DNA from: Planctomycetota bacterium
GTDB taxonomy: Bacteria > Planctomycetota > UBA8742 > UBA2392
Assembly (NCBI GenBank): GCA_016712285.1
Contig: JADJRK010000001.1
Location: 3,224,001 to 3,288,000, forward strand
Direction: 5' to 3'
Length of the DNA: 64,000 bases
Shown: piece by piece, positions 55,318-63,828 of the stretch
How positions within the stretch are numbered: position 1 is the first letter of the stretch
How the letters are laid out: the number at the start of each line of letters is the position of its first letter
Translations under genes and position numbers: made by a program
The notes under the pieces: model-generated
Databases searched by the model: none
Seen by the model: the letters and a program-made list of their open reading frames with translations, nothing else
What the model was told of the DNA's origin: nothing

Positions 55318-56439
55318 ATGAAGGGCGCGCAAGTAGCGATGTTGATCTGGATGGCCAACCTTCTGGTGATGGCCGGTGGCGCGTTCATTGGCTACAAATA
55401 CTACACCGGGATTGAAGCCGACCGCGAGATCGTCTACGGCAAGGTCGGCGCCCCGAAATCGAAAGAAAAGCGCATCGGCTGGCAGGACCAGACCAGCGCC
55501 AGCAACGCCACGAACGTCATGGCGGTGCAGCCGCCGATGTCACCGCGCGAGCGGCCGAAAGAAACCACGCCGCCGCCGCCACCTCCTCCGCCACCACCCC
55601 CGCCGCCGGACCCGACCGACGACCAGCTGAAAGCTGAGCTCGAAAAGTGGCTGAACGAGCAGTTCACGCTGCTGCGCGTGTGGGGCACCAGCAGCGCGAC
55701 GATCACCGCCAAAGAAGTCGGCAACGTCAACCTGCACATGTTTCCGAGCATGAACTTCAAGACCGAGTATGCCGAGGCCGGCGACTCCAAGATCAAGGGC
55801 CTGGCCAAGTACGACCTGACCGTCGTGTCGATTCACATCGACACCACGACCGTGCTGTCCGATTACGTCCTGTTCAAGGGCCAGTGCCGCAACGCCAAGT
55901 TCCCCACGAAGTACTTTGAAGTGCCGCTGAAGATGTCGAAAACCGCGATTCGCGAAATTGACGTCAACAAGATGGGCAAGAACAAGAGTGGCGCCGGCAG
56001 CACCATCAAGCTGCCTAAGGACCCCGTGCCCGCGCCCGACGAAGTCGAGGTCAAGGACAACCGGCCCAAAGAATCGGTGTATGACTCGGGCAAGGACGAA
56101 TGGACGCTCGGCACCGATGATTACAATAATGCGCAACTTGCCGACGAGCTGGCCAAGTACGCCAAGGTCGCCTACGACCGCGACGGCAAGCCTCTGGGCA
56201 TCCAGATCAGCGATGAACTGCCCGACGACAACGTGGTCGCCAAACGCGGCGGCCGCCGCGGCGACATCATCAAGGCGGTCAACGGCAAGCCCGTGACCAG
56301 CATGGCCGACGTCAAGCGCATCGTGCGCGCCGAGTACGACGCGGGTGTGGACCGCTTCGAGGTCAGCTATGAGCGTGACGGCGTGCCCGGCACCAAGGTC
56401 TTCATCGCGCCCAAGAAGAAAAACACCGGCGACAAGTAG
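55318..56439 (+). CDS. GspC-like type II secretion protein with PDZ domain
   Basis: 373 residues. A short cytoplasmic start and one membrane segment (AMLIWMANLLVMAGGAFIGY) are followed by a linker with 13 consecutive Pro, a periplasmic domain (DQLKAELEKWLNEQFTLLRV) and a C-terminal PDZ domain from about residue 295 (LGIQISDELPDDN, GDIIKAVNGKPVTSMADVKR). This layout (TM, Pro linker, HR-like domain, PDZ) is that of GspC, which links the inner-membrane platform to the secretin. The next gene is a shorter paralogue. Confidence 0.78.
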   Translation: MKGAQVAMLIWMANLLVMAGGAFIGYKYYTGIEADREIVYGKVGAPKSKEKRIGWQDQTSASNATNVMAVQPPMSPRERPKETTPPPPPPPPPPPPPDPTDDQLKAELEKWLNEQFTLLRVWGTSSATITAKEVGNVNLHMFPSMNFKTEYAEAGDSKIKGLAKYDLTVVSIHIDTTTVLSDYVLFKGQCRNAKFPTKYFEVPLKMSKTAIREIDVNKMGKNKSGAGSTIKLPKDPVPAPDEVEVKDNRPKESVYDSGKDEWTLGTDDYNNAQLADELAKYAKVAYDRDGKPLGIQISDELPDDNVVAKRGGRRGDIIKAVNGKPVTSMADVKRIVRAEYDAGVDRFEVSYERDGVPGTKVFIAPKKKNTGDK

Positions 56440-56462
56440 CTGCACCAATCCAGCTTTCACGC

Positions 56463-56488
56463 AACGCCGCGCCCAGCGCGGCGTTTCA
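56463..56488 (+). terminator. Terminator between the two GspC-like genes
   Basis: AACGCCGCGC (56463-56472) pairs with GCGCGGCGTT (56476-56485) over a 3-nt loop, followed by TCACTTTC. It lies 24 nt after the first gene, suggesting that the second is transcribed at a lower level or separately. Confidence 0.6.
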
Positions 56489-56504
56489 CTTTCGGAGGCT
56501 GCAC

Positions 56505-57158
56505 ATGAACCCCCGCATCGTGAAGCTGGTTGGATGGCTGGTCGTTGTCGTCGTCTCGCTGGCGACCGGCGTCGGCACCTATGCCATGACTCTCACAAAT
56601 CGCAGCGCGCACGACGACGTGACCAGGCAACTGGCGTCGGCGCGCGCCACGCAGCCCCGCGTCGAGTGGTCGCAGACGCAACACGCGCAGGCAGCTGTTC
56701 TGCCGGTCGTGCAGACGTCGCCGATCGAACGGCCCATGCCGCTGGTAGTGACCGACGAGCCCAAACCCGTGGTGATCACACCGCCCACAGACGCCGAGTT
56801 GCAGGCGCAACTGCAAGCCGAGCTCAACCAGCGCTTTCCCCTCGTGATGATCGCCTGGAGCGAAGACGGCAGCCTGGAAGCCAGCGCCTTCGTGGCGCCC
56901 AACCGCGCTCACCTGCATGTCTGGGTCGGCACCAGTCTGGCAGATCAAGGCGCCGACGCGATCGTGACCGCCATCGCCCGCGACCATATCACGCTGGACG
57001 CTGCCATGCCGGGCCATGAGGGCAAGCGCTTTGACGTGAAGCTGACGCTGAAAGAACCCGAGCCCCTGAAGCGCGAGTGGGCGTCCATGCAGACCGAGGG
57101 CGAAGTGTTGCCGCACGGCGACACAATCAACCCCAGGTTCGAGCGCGAGAAGAAGTAG
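56505..57158 (+). CDS. GspC-like paralogue without PDZ domain
   Basis: 217 residues from the ATG behind GGAGG. The same order is seen as in the gene upstream: a membrane segment (LVGWLVVVVVSLATGVGTYA), a Pro-rich linker, then a domain beginning DAELQAQLQAELNQRFPLVM, which aligns with DDQLKAELEKWLNEQFTLLR next door. The PDZ domain is missing. It may be a second inner-membrane contact for the secretin, or an inhibitor-like partner. Confidence 0.7.
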   Translation: MNPRIVKLVGWLVVVVVSLATGVGTYAMTLTNRSAHDDVTRQLASARATQPRVEWSQTQHAQAAVLPVVQTSPIERPMPLVVTDEPKPVVITPPTDAELQAQLQAELNQRFPLVMIAWSEDGSLEASAFVAPNRAHLHVWVGTSLADQGADAIVTAIARDHITLDAAMPGHEGKRFDVKLTLKEPEPLKREWASMQTEGEVLPHGDTINPRFEREKK

Positions 57159-57247
57159 CGACGGGTGCCTTTCTCCGTGTCGATCCGTGAACTCCGTGGC
57201 TGCTTTACTTGTCGTGGCAAGTAAAAGGGCTGACAGGAGCCCGACCC

Positions 57248-57616
57248 ATGGCCGAGATCAGCAAGATCGCGAAGCAACTGCGCAAGTTCGCGCTGTCGTA
57301 CCCGGAGGCGTGGGAAGATTTTCCGTGGGAGCACCAGGTCATCAAGGTGCGAAAGAAGATTTTCGCGTTCATCGACAACGACGGCAACAAGCAGCTCAAC
57401 ATCACGGTCAAGCTGCCCGACAGCGGCGACGACGCCATCGCCATGGAACAGTGCGAGCTGACAGGCTACGGCCTCGGCAAAGCCGGCTGGATCACAGCCC
57501 GCTTCAAAAAGGGCGACAAACTGAACGAGAAGCAGCTAAGGGCCTGGATCACCGAAAGCTACAAAGCAATCGCCCCCAAATCGCTGACCAAAACCCTGCC
57601 CAACGAAGCCAAGTAA
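57248..57616 (+). CDS. MmcQ/YjbR-family protein
   Basis: 122 residues from the ATG at 57248 behind AGGAGC. The family pattern is present: LRKFALSYPEAWEDFPWEHQ, IKVRKKIFAFIDNDG, then GLGKAGWITARFKKGDKLNE and WITESYKAIAPKSL. These small CyaY-like-fold proteins are proposed to bind DNA. The function here is unknown. Confidence 0.88.
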   Translation: MAEISKIAKQLRKFALSYPEAWEDFPWEHQVIKVRKKIFAFIDNDGNKQLNITVKLPDSGDDAIAMEQCELTGYGLGKAGWITARFKKGDKLNEKQLRAWITESYKAIAPKSLTKTLPNEAK

Positions 57617-57665
57617 GCAGCGGCGACCGGCCATGGTGCTATCGAAGTTGGCCATGCAAGCCCGA

Positions 57666-58184
57666 TCATCCGCCTCCGGGTGGCGATCCTCCGCACTCCT
57701 TTATGGCGTAACTCAGAATTTGCAGGTAGCCGTCGTTCACTATCTCTTCCCGTGCAAAGCACTCAAGATACACAAACCACAACACTGGCAACGACCTCCG
57801 ACTCTTGATTGTGCCCACGGCCTGAACTGCGGCTAACTTCAAACCATCCCACTGCCTGTGTACCAACAGAAACGCATGCAATGAGTTCAAATCGTCCTCC
57901 GACGTGCTTGCATGCATTTCCCGAAGAAGCTGCAGTTTCGCATCGTCGGCCACTTCCTCATTTCCTAAGACCCTGGTCTTCTCATCGAAGTCATAGCGGT
58001 AAACATCAAAAGGCCGACACCCAGAGCGGTTTGCGGCTGGCAGTTCCACCGCCTGATTCGCTTCCGACCCACAGGCCGAAGCAATCGTCAGCAATAAGCT
58101 CAGCCAGAGCGCAACCAACCATTGGATTGAATCGCGTACGACCCTGAGGGAAGTAAAGAACGTCAGATCACGGATGGTCTTCAT
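57666..58184 (-). CDS. Short lipoprotein of unknown function
   Basis: 172 residues. The N-terminus has a long n-region, then QWLVALWLSLLLTIASAC with Cys38 as the lipid site. The rest has two helical stretches similar to HEAT-type repeats (EDDLNSLHAFLLVHRQWDGL, then RSLPVLWFVYLECFAREEIV). No family is recognised. Codon use is less biased to G/C than in its neighbours, and dispersed repeats lie just upstream, so lateral acquisition is possible. Confidence 0.55.
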   Translation of the reverse strand: MKTIRDLTFFTSLRVVRDSIQWLVALWLSLLLTIASACGSEANQAVELPAANRSGCRPFDVYRYDFDEKTRVLGNEEVADDAKLQLLREMHASTSEDDLNSLHAFLLVHRQWDGLKLAAVQAVGTIKSRRSLPVLWFVYLECFAREEIVNDGYLQILSYAIKECGGSPPGGG

Positions 58185-58336
58185 AGGTCGGCCGCTCCGG
58201 CTCTACCTCGGTGGGCACTGCGGCCATGCTACCAGCCGTGGAATCAGCCCGGCTAACACATTCCAGAACGAAGCCGATCGCTATCTCGAACGGAGCCTGA
58301 GAGTGCGCACCGGTGGGGCAGAAGAAACGTCGCCCA

Positions 58337-58417
58337 AGCACACGAATCCAGAGAACAGGAGCCCGGCCAGCGCGCCGTAGCTTCAGCGAAGGCGTGAGCG
58401 CAAGCGACGGGTATGCG
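58337..58417 (+). repeat. 81-bp dispersed repeat, copy left of the RDD gene
   Basis: Matches 59315-59395 at 76 of 81 positions, in the same orientation. It contains AGGAGCCCGGCCAGC, GCGCCGTAGCTT and GAGCGCAAGCGACGGGTA. A related copy is in nrdJ and a short one in the DUF1801 gene. Read on the other strand it gives AYPSLALTPS-x-KLRRAGRAPVLW, a peptide pattern I associate with spurious proteins annotated in planctomycetes. Confidence 0.85.
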
Positions 58418-58478
58418 CCCGCCAAAGGCCAGACCAGATGCTTGGCAGGCAGGGCGAGACTTAGGCACAATCCGCGGC

Positions 58479-59291
58479 ATGAAGTATGACCGAAAACCGG
58501 ATGCCTACTCCCCCAAGCCCCCAGCACCGGCGCCCGTGGTTGAGGACTCTCACGCCGTGCAGGAGTCGGCTGCGCGCGCCGTGCAGAGCCTTTTGCAGAG
58601 TCGCCCCGAGTTGGGCGACCTTGAGCTGTACCCAAGCGATACGTTTGCCGGGATGGGTCGGCGGCTGTAGGCCTTTCTGCTGGATTGCATGATCGTCATG
58701 CCGACGATGTTGCTGGCGGCATGGGTGCTGGGCACGTTCCCCGGGCAGAACGCCGCCGATGCCGAGAGCGTGGGATTGTTCGGGATGTCGGCGAAAGTTG
58801 CCAAGGCGGTCACGAAGGTGCTGCAACTGGTGCTGTACGATATGTACTTCACTGCAACGATGCACCGCTGGGGCGGCACGTGGGGCATGAAGTTCAGCGG
58901 GATGATCGTATTGGGACGCAACCTGGCGATGCCGAGCAAAGGCCAAGCCAGAGGTCGTTACTGGGCGACGCTGTTTTCTGTTTTGCCGCTTGGGTTGGGC
59001 TTGTTGTCGATGCTCTGGGACAAGCGCAAACGCGCATGGCACGATCGCATCGTCGCCACTTACGTGGTCAAGTGGGACAAGGTGCCGGGCCGCATAGTGG
59101 CAGCCGCCAGCCGCGCCACGCGCGACGCGAAAGAGAATTCCTCAGAAGAAGCCAGCACGCTGAAGGGGCTGGTGTGGCTGATTCTGCTGGTGTTCGCGCC
59201 GGGTCTGATCGTGTTGGGGTTGGCAAGGCTGATACTGGGCAAGCTGGGAATCATCAAAAGCAAACCTAAGGAATCCGGCACCAGCGCGTAG
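58479..59291 (+). CDS. RDD-family membrane protein interrupted by an in-frame TAG
   Basis: The frame starts at the ATG at 58479. The 63 codons before the stop have a polar start ending DTFAGMGRRL, then TAG at 58668-58670. The following codons continue in the same frame AFLLDCMIVMPTMLLAAWVL, exactly the RDD pattern (R-R-L-x-A-F-x-x-D). Later parts keep family features: GGTWGMKFSGMIVLG, and LSMLWDKRKRAWHDRIVATY. Without the stop the protein has 270 residues and about three membrane segments. An internal start at 58689 would remove the N-terminal RRL. It lies between two direct repeats. Confidence 0.75.
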
Positions 59292-59314
59292 GCCAAGCCT
59301 TGGCAGGTATCCAA

Positions 59315-59395
59315 AGCACACGAATCCACAGAACAGGAGCCCGGCCAGCGCGCCGTAGCTTTGGCGAAGGCGTGAGCGCAAGCGAGGGGTAGGCG
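59315..59395 (+). repeat. 81-bp dispersed repeat, copy right of the RDD gene
   Basis: Direct repeat of 58337-58417 with five substitutions, starting 23 nt after the RDD stop codon. The two copies bracket the RDD gene as direct repeats 978 bp apart, which would allow loss of the gene by homologous recombination. Confidence 0.85.
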
Positions 59396-59639
59396 AGCGC
59401 AATTGCGGCAGAAGCTTGGCTTGAGGGAACGGACGCCACCCTCCCGCGCCCCGCTGGGGCGCTGCAATCTTTCGCACGAGGTTCCGATGGATGAATCGAT
59501 GGGCTACCTTCCACAGCCGCTACGCGGCTGACCACGTGATCGCTTGGGGAATCGCAGCGAACAACATGGTCGCGGTGGCAATGTGGTTATCGCAGGCGGG
59601 GCGGCACGGAAACACACGTCGGTCACTCTGGAATGAAAT

Positions 59640-59661
59640 GCCCCCGGCTTACGCCGGGGGC
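59640..59661 (-). terminator. Terminator hairpin after pilT
   Basis: A 9-bp stem (GCCCCCGGC / GCCGGGGGC), read with a GTAA loop on the minus strand, is followed by ATTTCATT. It lies 29 nt after the pilT stop codon. Confidence 0.65.
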
Positions 59662-59689
59662 TCAGTTGCTGATCTTGGTACGTTTGCCG

Positions 59690-60838
59690 TTACGACGGGC
59701 GCATGGCGGCTGACGCTCCGCCCGGCTGGCCGCCCTGGCCTCGGCCTGTGCCGCCGGTGTTGCCGCCCTGCTGCAGCATGCGCTTCATCTGGTCGGTGTT
59801 GGTGCTGCGGCTTAGCGCCACTTCGCGCGTGATTTCGCCGTGCTGGTACAGGTTGTACAGCCACTGGTTCATGGTGATCATGCCCTCGCGGCTGCCGGTT
59901 TCGAGAATGCTGTAAATCTGGTGCACTTCGCTTTCGCGAATCTGGTTGCGTGCCGCGGCGTTGACCTTCAGGATTTCCATGGCCAGCACGCGGCCGCCCT
60001 TGGTGCGCGGCAGCAACTGCTGCGCCACCACGCCCAGCAGCACGAAGCTTAGCTGCACGCGCGCCTGCTGCTGCTGGTTGGTCGGGAACACGTCGACAAT
60101 ACGGTTGATCGTCTGCACCGCGTCGGTGGTGTGCAGCGTCGCGAACACCAGGTGGCCCGTCTCGGCCATGGTCATGGCGGCTTCGATGGTTTCCAGGTCG
60201 CGCATTTCGCCGATCAGGATCACGTCCGGGTCCTGGCGCAGAATGTGGCGCAACGCGGGCGCGAAGCCGAGCGTGTCGTCGCCGATCTGGCGCTGGTTGA
60301 TGATGCTGCGCTCATGGCGGTACAGGTACTCGATCGGGTCTTCGACGGTGATGATATGGCAGCTGTCGTTCTGGTTGATGTACTGGATCATCGCCGCCAG
60401 CGTGGTGCTCTTGCCGCTGCCGGTGGGGCCGGTGACCAGCAGCAGGCCCTTGTCGCTCATGGCGAACTGCTTGGTGATCTGCGGCAGGCCCAGCTCGTCA
60501 ATCGTCGGAATCGTGCTGCGGATAACACGAATGGCCAGGCCGATGCTGCCGCGCTGCCAGTACACATTCAAACGGTAACGGCCGGCGCCGCGGCGACCGA
60601 ACGACAGGTCCAGTTCGCGCTCGGCTTCCAGCTTGGCCATCTGCTTTTCGTCGAGAAGCTCAAGGGCAAGGCTGCGCGTGTCGGCGGGCATGAGCGGCTT
60701 GAAGCCTTCAATCGCGCGCAACTGGCCGTCGATACGCAGCACGGGCGGCACGCCGACGGTCAAGTGAAGGTCGCTGACCTCGGCACGGCGTGTGAACACC
60801 AGCAGGTCGTCAAGTCGAACAGTGCTTTGGCCGGACAT
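59690..60838 (-). CDS. pilT: PilT-family twitching ATPase
   Basis: 382 residues from the ATG at 60838 behind GAAGGAAG. N-terminal PAS-like part: EVSDLHLTVGVPPVLRIDG. The ATPase core has GPTGSGKSTTLAAMIQYINQ (Walker A), ITVEDPIEYLYRHE (Asp box), IGEMRDLETIEAAM (Walker B) and HTTDAVQTINRIVD (His box). AIRVI, the PilT marker motif, is at IGLAIRVIRSTI. It powers pilus retraction. A Gly/Gln-rich tail of about 30 residues is added. Co-oriented with the upstream GspE/PilB gene, 124 nt away. Confidence 0.95.
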   Translation of the reverse strand: MSGQSTVRLDDLLVFTRRAEVSDLHLTVGVPPVLRIDGQLRAIEGFKPLMPADTRSLALELLDEKQMAKLEAERELDLSFGRRGAGRYRLNVYWQRGSIGLAIRVIRSTIPTIDELGLPQITKQFAMSDKGLLLVTGPTGSGKSTTLAAMIQYINQNDSCHIITVEDPIEYLYRHERSIINQRQIGDDTLGFAPALRHILRQDPDVILIGEMRDLETIEAAMTMAETGHLVFATLHTTDAVQTINRIVDVFPTNQQQQARVQLSFVLLGVVAQQLLPRTKGGRVLAMEILKVNAAARNQIRESEVHQIYSILETGSREGMITMNQWLYNLYQHGEITREVALSRSTNTDQMKRMLQQGGNTGGTGRGQGGQPGGASAAMRPS

Positions 60839-60859
60839 AGCTTCCTTCAGAAGCAATGC

Positions 60860-60950
60860 TCAATGGGCAATGATCAATGAACAATGGGGCACTGCTGCCT
60901 TTGGTTGTTCGCTATCGATTGCCAATTGCTCATTGCCAATTGCTCATTGA
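60860..60950. repeat. AT-rich imperfect inverted repeat with tandem 14-mers
   Basis: Right arm: GCCAATTGCTCATT occurs twice in tandem at 60921-60934 and 60935-60948. The left arm (60860-60885) carries the complementary-type series TCAATGGGCAATGATCAATG. Together they can form a long imperfect hairpin between pilB/gspE and pilT. Base composition differs sharply from the genes around it. Confidence 0.7.
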
Positions 60951-60962
60951 CCGCACCGCGGC

Positions 60963-62870
60963 CTAATCTTCATAGAACAAGCTCACTGCCTCTTCCACCG
61001 TGGTCAAACCGTCAAGCAGCTTGAAGAAACAGCTTTGGCGCATGTTGCGCATGCCCATCTTCAGACACTCGTCTTCAAGTTCGCTTTCCGGGCGCTGCTC
61101 AAGAATCAGCTCGCGCAGAACCGGCGTCATCGTCATGTACTCATGCACCGCAAGTCGGCCCTTGTACCCGGACTGGTTGCAGAACGCGCAACCCTTGCCC
61201 CGGAACAGGTCGATGTCCACGCTGGGCTGCCGGAAGCTTTGCGCAAGCTGGCGCTTGAGCGCGTCGCTGGGCGTGTACTCTTCTTTGCACTTGGGGCAGA
61301 TCATACGAATCAGGCGCTGGCTGACCGCAGCCACGAGCGAACTGGTGATCATGTAGCGCTCAAGGCCCATGTCGGCCATACGCGTGACAGTCGCGACGGC
61401 GGTGTTCGTGTGGATGGTGCTGAACACCAAGTGACCGGTAAGGGCCGCGCGCACCGCGATTTCAAGGGTTTCCTGGTCGCGCATCTCACCGATCATCACG
61501 ACGTCAGGGTCCTGTCGCAGAATGCTGCGCAGCGCGGCGGCGAAGGTCATGCCGATGTTCGTGCGCACCTGCACCTGGTTGATGCCGGGCAGCTGGTACT
61601 CAACCGGGTCTTCGACCGTGATGATGTTGATCTCGGGCGAATACACGTGCTTCAGGAACGAATACAGCGTGGTGGTCTTGCCTGAGCCCGTGGGGCCGGT
61701 CAGCAGGATGATGCCGTGCGGGCTTTGCAGCACGCGCTTCATTTCTTTCAGCGTCATCGGGTCGAAGCCAAGACCGTCCAGGTCCATGTTGGTGCTGGAC
61801 TTGTCCAGAATTCGCATCACGATTTTTTCGCCGTGCACAACGGGCAGCGTGCTGACGCGCATGTCAATCGCGCGGTCGCCCACTTTCAGTTTGCAGCGAC
61901 CGTCCTGGGGCAGGCGGCGCTCAGCGATGTCGAGGCTGCTGATAATCTTGATACGCGCCACCACCGACTGAAACAGGCGCTTGGGCGGCGCGGTCACTTC
62001 ACGCAGCGCGCCGTCAATACGAAAGCGCACAGCCACTTCGCGCTCAAACGGCTCAAAGTGAATGTCGCTGGCCCTTTGCTTGACGGCTTCCATCAGCGTG
62101 GCGTTGACGTACTTGACCACGGGCGCGTTGCTGGCGGCGTCGATGGCGTCGCGGTCAAGGCCGCCCTCCATCTCGTCCATATCCTCGATCAGCTCGGCGT
62201 CGACGCTTTTCAGGTCTTCGCCCATCTGGTCAAGGCTGTATTGCTGCGCGTAGTGCTTGTCGATTGCGTCGGCGATGGCAACGCGCGAGGCAATGTAGAC
62301 CTTTACGTTCTTGCCGGTGATCGACTTGATCGTGTCCACGGCAATCACGTCGGCCGGGTTGGCCATGGCGACGTGCAGGGTTTCGGTGTCGTCGTCCTGC
62401 TTCCAGCTCAGCAGGTTGAAGCGGCGGGCCTGGCGCTCAGGTACCATCAGCACGGCGTCGCCCTGGAACTGCAGGTTTTCGTCGGTCAGGTCAACCCAGT
62501 CCACGCCAAGGTTGACGGCGAGGTACTTGATCAACTCGTTTTCTTCGACAAGGTTGGTGTCGACCAGCACGCGGCCCAACTGCTTGCCGGTCTGGCGGTG
62601 AATCTTCAGCGCGTGCTCAAGCTGGTCTTCATCAATGACCTGCGCCTCAAGCAGCAACTCGCCCAGGCGCTTGCGGCCGCCCTTGGCAGCCACGGGTGCC
62701 CGGCCGGGTGCGGCGGCGCCGGGCCTGCGCATGGAGCCACTCTGGCCCGGGGCCACAGGGCCGGTCGGCGGCTGGCCGCCGTTCTGACCAGCCACGGCGA
62801 CACTACGAACATAGCGAACCCCGGTAGAGTTCTTGCGGGGATCTTTCGGGTTCTGCGGGACGCCCGCCAT
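60963..62870 (-). CDS. PilB/GspE-family assembly ATPase
   Basis: 635 residues. A Pro/Gly-rich N-terminal extension of about 65 residues is followed by a T2SSE_N-like domain (RLGELLLEAQVIDEDQLEHA) and the ATPase: SDIHFEPFEREVAVRFRIDG, GPTGSGKTTTLYSFL (Walker A), VEDPVEYQLPGINQVQV, IGEMRDQETLEIAVRAAL (Walker B) and HTNTAVATVTRM. The four-Cys zinc site is CPKCKEEY ... CAFCNQSG. It powers pilus or pseudopilus extension. It is transcribed in the same direction as pilT. Either a type IV pilus or T2SS role is possible. Confidence 0.95.
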   Translation of the reverse strand: MAGVPQNPKDPRKNSTGVRYVRSVAVAGQNGGQPPTGPVAPGQSGSMRRPGAAAPGRAPVAAKGGRKRLGELLLEAQVIDEDQLEHALKIHRQTGKQLGRVLVDTNLVEENELIKYLAVNLGVDWVDLTDENLQFQGDAVLMVPERQARRFNLLSWKQDDDTETLHVAMANPADVIAVDTIKSITGKNVKVYIASRVAIADAIDKHYAQQYSLDQMGEDLKSVDAELIEDMDEMEGGLDRDAIDAASNAPVVKYVNATLMEAVKQRASDIHFEPFEREVAVRFRIDGALREVTAPPKRLFQSVVARIKIISSLDIAERRLPQDGRCKLKVGDRAIDMRVSTLPVVHGEKIVMRILDKSSTNMDLDGLGFDPMTLKEMKRVLQSPHGIILLTGPTGSGKTTTLYSFLKHVYSPEINIITVEDPVEYQLPGINQVQVRTNIGMTFAAALRSILRQDPDVVMIGEMRDQETLEIAVRAALTGHLVFSTIHTNTAVATVTRMADMGLERYMITSSLVAAVSQRLIRMICPKCKEEYTPSDALKRQLAQSFRQPSVDIDLFRGKGCAFCNQSGYKGRLAVHEYMTMTPVLRELILEQRPESELEDECLKMGMRNMRQSCFFKLLDGLTTVEEAVSLFYED

Positions 62871-62924
62871 GCACTGGTCTCCTGAGCCGGCTACGCCGGC
62901 AATTGCCCCCCCGCCGGAGCTTGC

Positions 62925-63722
62925 TTATCCCTTTTCGCCTTCGCCTTCGGCTTCGTTCTTCTTGGCTGCTTCTTCGCCCTTGTTCAGGGCGTCCCACATG
63001 GCCGGCGACGCCTGAACCTTGCACTGGGCCTTGGCGCGCTCAAGCGCGGTGCGGGCCTTGGCCCACTCCTGCCGCACAAGGTGGCATTCGGCCTGGCGCA
63101 GCAGGAAGCGCCCAAGCTGGGCACGGTCCACGCTTTCGTCCAGTTCGCTGCCGGCTGGGATGGCCGCCAGGTCAACCGCGGCGTCTGCGTGCAGCAGGCC
63201 CTTGTCGTAGTTCTTGCGGGCCAGGTACGCGCTGGACAGGTTGAAGTGCACGTACGGGTTGAACTGGTCAATCGCCAGCGAGTCTTTCAGCGCCTTCAGC
63301 GCCTCATCGACCAGGCCGCCGCGAATGTAGGCCGCGCCAAGGTGCAGGTTGTACAGCGCCCGCGACTCCGGCACGTCCTTGTGCTCTTCTGACCAGCGCA
63401 CAGCCAGCTCGTAGTGCTCGATCGCCTCGGGCACCAGGTTCAGCTGGTCGTAAATCAAGGCAATATTGAAGTGGCCCTGAGCGAAGCGCGGCTCGTCGTC
63501 CAGCACTTCTTCCCACTTCTTGATCGCCTCGAAGTACATCGCATCGTCTTGCAGCGACAGTGCCTCAATGTAGTCGCCTTCGCTGATGCTGAACTCTTCG
63601 CTGCCCTGTTTGATGTTCTTGGAGCTGCCACAGGCAGCCAGCATGCAACTGAGGGCCACGCCCCCAAGCACCATTCCAAGTTTTCCGGTCGCACTCACTC
63701 CGACCCCCCAATTCTTTTCCAT
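62925..63722 (-). CDS. TPR-repeat lipoprotein
   Basis: 265 residues from the ATG at 63722. The lipoprotein signal GMVLGGVALSCMLAAC has Cys31. Tetratricopeptide-type helices follow: AMYFEAIKKWEEVLDDEPRF, GHFNIALIYDQLNLVPEAIE, LYNLHLGAAYIRGGLVDEAL and VHFNLSSAYLARKNYDKGLL. This is the layout of PilF/PilW-type pilotins, which help the secretin to assemble in the outer membrane, and it precedes gspE and pilT on the same strand. A pilotin role is likely but inferred. Confidence 0.8.
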   Translation of the reverse strand: MEKNWGVGVSATGKLGMVLGGVALSCMLAACGSSKNIKQGSEEFSISEGDYIEALSLQDDAMYFEAIKKWEEVLDDEPRFAQGHFNIALIYDQLNLVPEAIEHYELAVRWSEEHKDVPESRALYNLHLGAAYIRGGLVDEALKALKDSLAIDQFNPYVHFNLSSAYLARKNYDKGLLHADAAVDLAAIPAGSELDESVDRAQLGRFLLRQAECHLVRQEWAKARTALERAKAQCKVQASPAMWDALNKGEEAAKKNEAEGEGEKG

Positions 63723-63828
63723 GGTTGCAGAAGTCCTGAGGTTAGTGCCCCAGGCGCAGCCCACAAGATAGTCAGACCTGTAGATCACGGTCAAGCAACG
63801 CGCTGACCGCCCCCCATTACCTTTTGTC

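Larger units (their letters stand above)
59292..59689. other. Intergenic region with dispersed repeat and a terminator hairpin
   Basis: Contains the right repeat copy (59315-59395) and, near the pilT end, a hairpin at 59640-59661. I find no convincing gene in the remaining sequence. Confidence 0.5.

Noticed and set aside
58479..59291. Genetic-code change in which TAG is read as an amino acid
   Set aside because: Several well-supported genes in the window stop at TAG just before terminators, so the codon works as a stop here.
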